Origin: Candidatus Thorarchaeota archaeon SMTZ1-83
GTDB taxonomy: Archaea > Asgardarchaeota > Thorarchaeia > Thorarchaeales > Thorarchaeaceae
DNA: 10,029 bases
Reading direction: 5' to 3'
Assembly: GCA_001563325.1 (NCBI GenBank)
Contig: LRSK01000255.1
Span: 1 to 10,029, forward strand
The position numbers were made by a program, and so were the translations under genes. Shown piece after piece: positions 1 to 6,078 of the stretch. The first letter of the stretch is position 1, and each line of letters starts with the position of its first letter. Under the pieces are notes generated by a model, which saw only the letters and a list, made by a program, of their open reading frames with translations, was not told the origin of the DNA and did not search any database.

Positions 1-1214
1 GACCAGACAGCAATGTTTCCACCATCCACAATGGATATTGCATCTCTTGGGAAGAAATCGCGTACTTCCTGGACCATTCTCAGTGGGTGAATCGGGACTT
101 GGTCTGACTTGCCCTGACTTACGAAGTCGGTAAGCCATGAGTCTTGAGCTTCTCGGCAGTCAGCCATTTCAGTCCTCGGTTTCGCCTTGGGTTTACTCTT
201 CACAATCCTGAGTAGTTCGGTCAGAGTGCTCTTTGCGTCTCCCACAATCGCGAGGTCAACAACTCGATTATGGGCTATCATCTCTGGTGCTATGTCAATC
301 TGTATCAACCGTTGTTCGGCACAATCCCCCCATCCTGGGGCTCTCCCCCAGAAGTCAAGGTCGCCGAATCTTCCTCCCACAAGTAGGACTAGGTCAGACT
401 GACACTGCGCCCCAATTGCCCCAAAACTGGCTGGCACGAGAGACAGCGGGTGGTCTTCAGGAATCGCACCACGTGCACCGACTGAAGTCGTTACTGGGGC
501 TTGGAGGTGTTCGGCAATCTCAACCAGTTCTTTAGCTGAGTCCGAAGCCAAGACACCGCCTCCCGCATGAACAAGTGGAAATGCGGCATTCACCAGCATG
601 TCTGCAGCCTTTGAGATCAGCTCGGGGTCGCCTACCGGTGGTCGAGTCATACGATACTTCTCAGCTGGCACGATGCCGTCTTCCAAGGTGGACTCGTCAC
701 ACTTCATGTACAGGACGTCCGATGGAAGGTCAAGAAACACCGGTCCAGGTTTCCCAGACAGTGCTTCTCGAACTGCCCAATGCACCAAGTGTGGAATTCT
801 CTGCCAGTGTGACACTGTTGCACCCCACTTGGTGATAGGCTTGAACATCTCTAGTTGGTCTAGTCCCTGAGAACTTCCGTGATCTGGATGGATTCTCCAT
901 GACTGATTCTGTGCACACAAGACGATCATAGGTATGCTATCGGCGAAGGCTGTATACACACCCGGAACAAGATCAGCTGCTCCCGGGCCCACTGTGCCCA
1001 AGCAGACTCCCGGCTGACCCGTCGTTCTGGCCCAGGCATCAGCGGCGTGAGCAGCAGCTTGTTCGTGCCGGAATGTCACGAATTCGATCTCTTCTGATGT
1101 GTGAATTGAGTCGAGCAGTGGATAGAGCTGGTCTCCGGGAATCCCAAAGACATACTTGACACCTTCCTGAATCAAACATCTAGCAAGTACTTCGCCACCT
1201 GTCATCATCGACAA
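1..1214 (-). CDS. Acetolactate synthase-like ThDP-dependent enzyme, 3' end outside window
   Basis: Translating the minus strand gives about 400 uninterrupted codons that run off the left edge. Numbered from the ATG at 1208, the N-terminal ThDP-binding (Pyr) domain shows VFGIPGDQLYP at residues 20-30 and the cofactor-activating glutamate E49 in RHEQAAAHAADAW. It continues with GPGAADLVPG and DSIPMIVLCAQN. LSGKPGPVFLDLPSDV closes this domain. The central domain follows, with LVHAGGGVLA and LVLLVGGRFGD. The visible part ends at SIVDGGNIAVW, the start of the ThDP diphosphate-binding domain, so the GDG metal motif lies outside. Relatives (acetolactate synthase, oxalyl-CoA decarboxylase, sulfoacetaldehyde acetyltransferase) are cytoplasmic carboligases or decarboxylases of 2-oxoacids. 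The substrate cannot be fixed from this fragment. Start choice: AGGAG at 1224-1228 lies 9 bases before a TTG at 1214; ATGs at 1208 and 1205 are 15 and 18 bases away and remain possible. No regulatory subunit gene is adjacent on the visible side. Confidence 0.85.
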   Translation of the reverse strand, partial: MSMMTGGEVLARCLIQEGVKYVFGIPGDQLYPLLDSIHTSEEIEFVTFRHEQAAAHAADAWARTTGQPGVCLGTVGPGAADLVPGVYTAFADSIPMIVLCAQNQSWRIHPDHGSSQGLDQLEMFKPITKWGATVSHWQRIPHLVHWAVREALSGKPGPVFLDLPSDVLYMKCDESTLEDGIVPAEKYRMTRPPVGDPELISKAADMLVNAAFPLVHAGGGVLASDSAKELVEIAEHLQAPVTTSVGARGAIPEDHPLSLVPASFGAIGAQCQSDLVLLVGGRFGDLDFWGRAPGWGDCAEQRLIQIDIAPEMIAHNRVVDLAIVGDAKSTLTELLRIVKSKPKAKPRTEMADCREAQDSWLTDFVSQGKSDQVPIHPLRMVQEVRDFFPRDAISIVDGGNIAVW

Positions 1215-1285
1215 TGTGATCTTCTCCTCTCTCAAAGAACAGTATCATGCTGTGAGTCGGTCCGATTTATCCGTTCCGAGACACG
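1215..1285. promoter_or_regulatory. Divergent intergenic region between ThDP enzyme and CDF-like gene
   Basis: About 70 bases separate the two divergent genes if the longest plus-strand frame is used. The plus strand has GATTTATCC at 1263-1271, a weak match to an archaeal TATA box (box A). Its complement, GGATAAATC, could serve the minus-strand gene. The minus strand has AGGAG at 1224-1228 as a ribosome binding site for the ThDP enzyme. A start of transcription about 25 bases after the plus-strand box would fall near 1291, beyond the first ATG of the plus gene, which favours a later start for that gene. Only the ribosome binding site is reasonably clear. Confidence 0.3.
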
Positions 1286-2839
1286 ATGGGGAATATCAGT
1301 CGCAATCTCAAAAGGCCGATTCCCCACCAGATGTCGTCTTGCATAAGATACTTAGCCGAGCATCGTTGTAGCTTTCTTCGATTCGCGTCAAATGGAGGCC
1401 TTGGAGTGGCAGATCCACCAGTGCTTGAGGATTCCACTGACCCGTTTAGAGAACTCTGGAACTTCAGTAATCAAGAAATCAGGCATGGTCGCTACGTTTT
1501 CCAGGTTAGAAGCGTTCTTAGAAGTGACCCCGGAACTTCGCTTCTCTATGCTATACTTTGTTCGATTCAAGAAGGAATCAACACACGTGAGGGGCTCTAC
1601 GACCATCTGGACGGTGTGTTCGCGCTCAGGCTCAGGCGACCAACAATGACATCAATCGACATCGATGAGGCCATCCAACACGGTCTCAATGACAGGCTAA
1701 TTGATGAATCTGAAGGCCGTTTCGGTCTGACTCAGCGTGGACGTGAAACGATTCGATATGGCCGGCTGGAGATAATGCACCAAGGGTATTGGATGAGTCG
1801 TGTCCTGACAGAGCGCTCAGTGCTTGTCATGTCGACGCTTGCCTTGCTTCTTCTAGCCTCGGTGAAGATCTGGATTGGCACTTCGATTCAGAGTAATGCC
1901 ATATTGACCGAGGGTATCGAGAATCTAACAGACCTTGTCATTGTAGGAATAATCGCAATCAGCATGAGATACAATCGGGACCGGCTTGGCGCTCTGACGA
2001 TAATTGCTGTCATGATAATGACTGGAGCGCTACTAGCAGTAGGAGCAATCGAAGGGTTACTCTCAAATGAACCAGTCCAATGGTCGGTTCAGGCCTACTA
2101 TGTAGAGTTCTTGTCTATAGTTATCAACCGAATTCTAATCTCGCTAAAGGTGCTGGTCGGGCGTAGTTCAGGGAATCTGGCTCTCATTGGGGACGCAAAA
2201 GAGGACACCTCCCACATCAAGGTCGCCTTCGGCGTCATCATTGGCCTCACATTCTCCATCTTTGGCTACTACTTCGTAGATCGGCTGGTCGCCCTTGCCA
2301 TATCTGGGATTATCCTTTGGGAGGGAATGTCCACATTTAATGAACTCCACGCAGCAGGTGATGAGATTGATGTGGACACAATCCGCTTGGGTGCGAATGA
2401 TATGTATGAAGATCTCATGACATATTGGGTTCTTGGAAGACTCATTACTGGCCCGAAGGCGCCTGATGTCGTTGAACGCGATTTCTTCAGAGGAGTGGGT
2501 GTAGGTCACCGATACTTCGATTTTCAGGCTGTGATAGGGTACCACGACATAGAACAGAGAGGTATCATGAAGAATGTGAGACAAGCAGAGAGGAGCGGGC
2601 TCATAGCTGAGCGAGAAGGACGCTATTCCATCACAAATCGGGGGCTTGCATGGTACTATCGAACTAGGGCAAGGGACCTAACAGAGCTGGCACGCGATTT
2701 TTCGGCACATCAAAGGGAGAGATATGTGAGAGCGGCAATCATGATATCCATCTTCATCATCATCTTCCTCCTGATGTATTTCGCAGACCCGATTAAAGTG
2801 ATAGTTGACGATCTCGTGGCAAGCTTTGGCTTCGGCTAG
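1286..2839 (+). CDS. CDF-like membrane protein with two flanking winged-helix domains
   Basis: This 517-residue frame has a composite layout. Residues about 85-158 look like a winged helix ending in a wing, LIDESEGRFGLTQRG. Residues about 178-347 hold six hydrophobic helices resembling the cation diffusion facilitator core, with NAILTEGIENLTDLV in helix 2 and LALIGDAKEDTSH leading into helix 5. Residues about 372-458 form a second winged helix with a matching wing, LIAEREGRYSITNRG, and 484-499 form a seventh helix. CDF proteins export divalent metals by proton exchange and normally have a ferredoxin-like C-terminal domain, which I do not see here. The metal positions of helices 2 and 5 read E212-x3-D216 and E306-x3-H310 instead of the usual D/H-x3-D pairs. 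I infer a membrane-bound metal-linked regulator or a regulated transporter. The start is uncertain. The ATG at 1286 has no clear ribosome binding site, whereas a GTG at 1406 (codon 41) lies 7 bases after GGAGG and would remove 40 residues of doubtful character. The gene converges on porB. Confidence 0.7.
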   Translation: MGNISRNLKRPIPHQMSSCIRYLAEHRCSFLRFASNGGLGVADPPVLEDSTDPFRELWNFSNQEIRHGRYVFQVRSVLRSDPGTSLLYAILCSIQEGINTREGLYDHLDGVFALRLRRPTMTSIDIDEAIQHGLNDRLIDESEGRFGLTQRGRETIRYGRLEIMHQGYWMSRVLTERSVLVMSTLALLLLASVKIWIGTSIQSNAILTEGIENLTDLVIVGIIAISMRYNRDRLGALTIIAVMIMTGALLAVGAIEGLLSNEPVQWSVQAYYVEFLSIVINRILISLKVLVGRSSGNLALIGDAKEDTSHIKVAFGVIIGLTFSIFGYYFVDRLVALAISGIILWEGMSTFNELHAAGDEIDVDTIRLGANDMYEDLMTYWVLGRLITGPKAPDVVERDFFRGVGVGHRYFDFQAVIGYHDIEQRGIMKNVRQAERSGLIAEREGRYSITNRGLAWYYRTRARDLTELARDFSAHQRERYVRAAIMISIFIIIFLLMYFADPIKVIVDDLVASFGFG

Positions 2840-2916
2840 GCCGATTCCGCGGGGAGTGATACAGGTGCAACAATAACGTCAAAGGAGCAAGATTGCTGTC
2901 CGTTGGTCATGGACTG
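2840..2916. other. Convergent intergenic gap without visible terminator
   Basis: Seventy-seven bases separate the stop codons of the CDF-like gene and porB, which converge. I see no strong stem-loop and no run of T on either strand that would mark a terminator, and no short reading frame worth calling. Confidence 0.4.
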
Positions 2917-3870
2917 CTATTCCAAGCCGCAACGCTTTCTCAAGAGCTCCCAATCGTGGGAAATCTGATCTTGAATGACCTTCTTGAAGTCGTCCCACTT
3001 GGGGCCTCTGAGGTGTCGGAACTGACCCTGGGATGCCCAATACTCTTCGATAGGCTTGAGTTCTTTCAGGTTCTTACTTGGACCGGACATAATCCACTCT
3101 TCACCATCTATCACCTCGTAGAGCGGATGGATTCCAACTTCCACTGCCAGCTTGGATAGCTCGATGCTCTTGGATGTGTCTGATCGCCATCCTCTGGGAC
3201 ATGGTGAATAGGCATGGATGAACGCTGGACCTTCGACCTCCAACGCCTTTCGGAACTTCTGCACGAAATCCCTGTAGTGGTAAGGGTCTACCGTGGCAAC
3301 ATATGGTATCTTATGGGCAGCAACAATCTCCGCCAGAGGTTTCTTGCGTTGCCGTTTTCCAGGTTCTACCTTGCCTGCCCATGAGGTGGTAGTTTCTTGA
3401 CCGGGCAGAGTCGCGCCTGACCTCTGGATTCCCGTGTTCTGATATGCACCATTATCATACACCATGTAGACCATGTCATGGCCCCTCTCTAGGGCACCGC
3501 TCAAGGCGCCGAACCCAATATCAAAGGTCCCGCCGTCGCCACCAATTGCAATGACATCTACGTGTTCATATTCAGAACGTCCTTTCTCGTGCATAACTGC
3601 CATTGCTTCCACCACTCCTGATGCCACGGCCGCAGCATTCTCGAACGCAACGTGAATCCATGGTATCTTCCAGGCAGTGAATGGGTATATCGTGGTGGCC
3701 ACTTCAAGGCAGCCAGTGGCCTCACACACAATGGTTGGCCCTCTCAGTGCCATTCCCATCAACTTCACGATAGTTGGTGCGGCGCATCCTGCACACATCC
3801 GATGTCCGGAGGAGAGTATCTGGTCCTTCTGTAGCATATCCTTCAGTCTAACTGCAGCAGGTTCGGTCAT
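2917..3870 (-). CDS. porB: Pyruvate (2-oxoacid):ferredoxin oxidoreductase, beta subunit
   Basis: This 317-residue cytoplasmic subunit carries the ThDP diphosphate-binding domain and one [4Fe-4S] cluster. Cluster cysteines are C26 and C29 in GHRMCAGCAAP, C54 in ATGCLEV, and C224 in YSPCPRGWRSD. The ThDP/magnesium motif is GDGGTFDIGFGAL starting at residue 111, followed by YDNGAYQNTGIQRSG at 138-152. YPFTAWKIPWIHVAFENAAA is characteristic of the PorB/VorB group. With the other three subunits it oxidises a 2-oxoacid with CoA to acyl-CoA and CO2 and reduces ferredoxin. Pyruvate is the likeliest substrate, but branched-chain 2-oxoacids (VOR) cannot be excluded by eye. The ATG overlaps the porA stop as TAATG, and GGGGGTG lies 8 bases upstream, so translation is probably coupled. 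It is the last gene of the operon. Length and motifs are complete. Confidence 0.93.
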   Translation of the reverse strand: MTEPAAVRLKDMLQKDQILSSGHRMCAGCAAPTIVKLMGMALRGPTIVCEATGCLEVATTIYPFTAWKIPWIHVAFENAAAVASGVVEAMAVMHEKGRSEYEHVDVIAIGGDGGTFDIGFGALSGALERGHDMVYMVYDNGAYQNTGIQRSGATLPGQETTTSWAGKVEPGKRQRKKPLAEIVAAHKIPYVATVDPYHYRDFVQKFRKALEVEGPAFIHAYSPCPRGWRSDTSKSIELSKLAVEVGIHPLYEVIDGEEWIMSGPSKNLKELKPIEEYWASQGQFRHLRGPKWDDFKKVIQDQISHDWELLRKRCGLE

Positions 3871-5075
3871 TACTTGCGCACCCCCAAGGTCTCATACATC
3901 GGAGCTTTCCCTTTCCCTAGGTACTTCTTCGTCTTCTCTATCCCCTGGACGAATGTTTCCGGAGGCACGTCACGGCCTCCCAGCCCCACAACGAAGTCAA
4001 CAACAAGCGGCTTCTTCTCCACGTCATAGAGGGCACTCTTGACCTCTAAAGCAAGTGGACTTGTAACTGCTCCAAAGGACATTGCTTTCTCAAAGATCAT
4101 TACAGCCTTCGCACTGCCCACCGCCTTGGCAATCTCTTTAGCTGGGAACGGGCGGAACATCTTGAGTCGAATGACTCCTATCTTCTCTCCCTTCTTTCGT
4201 AGTACGTCTGCGACAGTCTTGGCGGTCCCTCCCATGGTGCTCATTGCCAGGATGACGATGTCTGCGTCCTTTGTCTTGTACTCCTCAAACATCCCATAGG
4301 ACCGTCCAGTCAACTTCTTGAACTCGGCCTCCACTTTCTTGTAGGCCTTTGGAACGTTCCACATCGCCCTGTCTTGTTGTTCCTTGAACTCGAAGTAGTA
4401 GTCTGTCAAAGCTAGTGGGCCCATGGTGATGGGGTTCTTCGGATCGAGAGGCTGAACCGGTACTCTAACACCAAGAAACTTCCGGACTGCATCATCAGGA
4501 AGCATCTCCACTCTCTCGACGTTGTGGCTCAAAATGAATCCATCAATGCCCACCATTACCGGAAGCAATACGTCATGGTCTTCAGCCAACCTGAACGCCA
4601 TTATTGTGGTATCGTAGGCCTCTTGGCAGCTCTGGCAATAGAGTTGAATGAAACCACTATCTCTCATGCCCATGCCATCTGAGTGGTCATTGTGGATGTT
4701 GATAGGTGCAGAGAGGGCACGGTTTGCCACTGTGAAAACGATTGGCATTCGCATGGATGCGGCACAGTATAGAATCTCCCACATCAAAGCGAGACCCGCT
4801 GAGGCTGAGGCTGTGGCGACCCTCGCACCAACGGCAGAGGCCCCGACGCATGCTGACATTGCGCTATGCTCAGACTCTACAGGGATGACCTTGGTGTGCA
4901 CTTCACCATCGGCCGCAAATCTCTGAAAGTCTTCGACTATGATTGTCTGTGGAGTTATTGGATATGCCGCAAGTACGTCAACATCGCTTTGCTTCAGGGC
5001 GTGAGCGATGGCAGCGTCCCCTGTGAGACCCTCCACTGTGATCTTGTCTTTCGGTACTCTCTCAGCCGTTGTCAT
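3870..5075 (-). CDS. porA: Pyruvate (2-oxoacid):ferredoxin oxidoreductase, alpha subunit
   Basis: This 401-residue subunit supplies the ThDP pyrimidine-binding half of the active site. Visible family motifs are AAYPITPQTIIVEDF (residues 36-50), the VESEHSAMSACVGASAVGAR block with E67 and E69, SASAGLALMWEIL, RALSAPINIHNDHSD, and RDSGFIQLYCQS. The C-terminal part holds the domain II/III elements VIRLKMFRPFPAKEIA and VVGLGGRDV. The frame extends upstream to a TTG at 5186, but that would add a low-complexity threonine-rich stretch and overlap porD by about 110 bases. I place the start at the ATG at 5075, one base after the porD stop (TGAgATG), with GGAG 10 bases upstream. The protein then begins just ahead of the conserved region (residue 13 onward). 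It works with PorB, PorD and PorG as a heterotetramer half. The delta-alpha-beta junctions suggest coupled translation. Confidence 0.93.
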   Translation of the reverse strand: MTTAERVPKDKITVEGLTGDAAIAHALKQSDVDVLAAYPITPQTIIVEDFQRFAADGEVHTKVIPVESEHSAMSACVGASAVGARVATASASAGLALMWEILYCAASMRMPIVFTVANRALSAPINIHNDHSDGMGMRDSGFIQLYCQSCQEAYDTTIMAFRLAEDHDVLLPVMVGIDGFILSHNVERVEMLPDDAVRKFLGVRVPVQPLDPKNPITMGPLALTDYYFEFKEQQDRAMWNVPKAYKKVEAEFKKLTGRSYGMFEEYKTKDADIVILAMSTMGGTAKTVADVLRKKGEKIGVIRLKMFRPFPAKEIAKAVGSAKAVMIFEKAMSFGAVTSPLALEVKSALYDVEKKPLVVDFVVGLGGRDVPPETFVQGIEKTKKYLGKGKAPMYETLGVRK

Positions 5076-5076
5076 C

Positions 5077-5373
5077 TCACTCACTCTCCATTCTGATACT
5101 GTCGGTCGGGCATTCGTTGGCGCATATCCCACAGCCCTTGCAGTAGTCGTAGTCGTACTCGTAGAATCGATTACCATTCTTCTCAATCAGCCTTACTGCC
5201 ATGTCAGGACAGAATATCCAACATCGCCCGCAGGTACCATTCTTGATCCAGAGGCAGTTCTCTGGACTATGGACCGGGCGTTGCGCACGCCATCCTCCAG
5301 TCTTGTATCTCTTGGCATTACCAGGTTCGATTATGTTTCCGGCCATTGGGATTTCATCGAATTTCTCGCTCAT
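5077..5373 (-). CDS. porD: Pyruvate (2-oxoacid):ferredoxin oxidoreductase, delta (2x[4Fe-4S]) subunit
   Basis: This 98-residue ferredoxin-like subunit passes electrons from the ThDP/PorB site towards soluble ferredoxin. The N-terminal GGWRAQRPVHSPENC is typical of PorD. The second cluster motif is canonical: C78-x2-C81-x2-C84-x3-C88-P (YCKGCGICANECP). The first is C40-x7-C48-x2-C51-x3-C55-P (CLWIKNGTCGRCWIFCP), five residues longer between its first two cysteines than the classical CX2CX2CX3CP. The start ATG overlaps the porG stop as ATGA, and AGGAGG at 5384-5389 lies 10 bases upstream, giving the clearest ribosome binding site in the operon. The product is second in the operon and expected to be cytoplasmic. 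Confidence 0.93.
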   Translation of the reverse strand: MSEKFDEIPMAGNIIEPGNAKRYKTGGWRAQRPVHSPENCLWIKNGTCGRCWIFCPDMAVRLIEKNGNRFYEYDYDYCKGCGICANECPTDSIRMESE

Positions 5374-5945
5374 CCGATTTGTGCCTCCTTCACTGCTCTT
5401 TCCATTGCTGCTTTGTTCAGGTCGCCTACCTTACCCGGATATCGTTCCACAACCTCCTGGATTACGGTCTGAATCCTAACCATTCCAGTGGCCTTTACAG
5501 CGGCCGCCAAAGTGGGCATGTTGTAAAATGGCCTGCCCATGATATCAAGCGCAATTTCAGTGGCGTCTACGGTCACGACTTTCCCCCCTCTGAATCCGTA
5601 TTTGTTCCGTATCTCTTCCGGGCTCATGGTCGCGTTGAGTACAAGAGTCCCATCTTTCTTCAGACCGTCAGTGGGGTCCACAACTTCCAGGAGCGTCGGG
5701 TCTATACAGATGACGACGTCCGGGTCGTAGACCTGAGCATAAACCTGAATGGGCTTCTTGCTGATTCTCAGGAACGCTCTCACGGGAGCTCCTGTACGCT
5801 CAGGGCCAAACTCTGGGAAGGCTTGGATGTAGTTGCCTTCCTCCAGCGCCGCCTTTCCCAGCATTTGGTTGCTGGTGACCACACCCTGACCGCCGCGCCC
5901 ATGCCATCTCGTTTCAATCACACCACGTGCAAAATCGAGCGCCAT
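5370..5945 (-). CDS. porG: Pyruvate (2-oxoacid):ferredoxin oxidoreductase, gamma subunit
   Basis: This 191-residue subunit is the first gene of the operon and belongs to the gamma (POR_N-associated CoA-binding) family. The N-terminal motif TRWHGRGGQGVVTSNQMLGK (residues 12-31) is diagnostic, followed by FPEFGPERTGAPVRAFLRIS (43-62) and DPDVVICIDPTLLE. The gamma domain closes over the active site and contacts CoA. The start ATG is supported by AGGTGA at 5955-5960, 9 bases upstream, and there is little room for a longer form. The C-terminus overlaps porD by 4 bases. The gamma-delta-alpha-beta order matches archaeal and thermophile POR/VOR operons, so the enzyme is complete here. Confidence 0.94.
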   Translation of the reverse strand: MALDFARGVIETRWHGRGGQGVVTSNQMLGKAALEEGNYIQAFPEFGPERTGAPVRAFLRISKKPIQVYAQVYDPDVVICIDPTLLEVVDPTDGLKKDGTLVLNATMSPEEIRNKYGFRGGKVVTVDATEIALDIMGRPFYNMPTLAAAVKATGMVRIQTVIQEVVERYPGKVGDLNKAAMERAVKEAQIG

Positions 5946-5954
5946 CTCTTTCCT

Positions 5955-6010
5955 TCACCTACACAAGAGAAGCTTCTAAGCTGGCTCCTTGTGCCCTGCT
6001 TATGTATTTA
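5955..6010 (-). promoter_or_regulatory. Putative por operon promoter and ribosome binding site
   Basis: Upstream of porG the minus strand reads CTAAATACATAAGC (about 6011-5998), a reasonable archaeal box A. Transcription would begin about 25 bases downstream, near 5980, leaving a leader of about 35 bases. That leader contains AGGTGA at 5960-5955, 9 bases before the porG ATG. The spacing is self-consistent, but the box is judged by eye only. Confidence 0.4.
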
Positions 6011-6057
6011 GTGGATTGGCAACGTCAGAAATCAGGGATTCGTGGTCAAGACAACGT

Positions 6058-6072
6058 GATTCAAAATGAATC
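6058..6072. repeat. Perfect short inverted repeat GATTCA-AAA-TGAATC
   Basis: Two 6-base arms that are exact reverse complements are separated by AAA. The repeat lies 6 bases beyond the stop codon of the beta-helix gene and about 50 bases upstream of the putative por box A. It could be a regulator binding site for the por operon or a weak hairpin at the end of the upstream transcript. The arms are short enough for chance. Confidence 0.35.
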
Positions 6073-6078
6073 TGTCAC

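Noticed and set aside
187..870. Several plus-strand frames of 71-100 codons at the left end
   Set aside because: All lie opposite the ThDP enzyme, whose continuous frame and motifs account for this stretch.
2168..2584. Minus-strand open frame of 138 codons inside the CDF-like gene
   Set aside because: It is a shadow of the plus-strand gene; the composition is not protein-like and no start signal is seen.
5076..5186. Extended N-terminus of porA starting at TTG 5186
   Set aside because: It would overlap porD by about 110 bases and add a threonine-rich tail not seen in PorA; ATG 5075 has a ribosome binding site and abuts the porD stop.
5008..5472. Plus-strand open frame of 154 codons over porA/porD/porG
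   Set aside because: It lies opposite three confidently assigned genes and has no ribosome binding site or recognisable motif.
5346..6011. Plus-strand open frame of 221 codons over porG
   Set aside because: It is antisense to porG, whose family motifs are unmistakable; its translation has no domain-like pattern.
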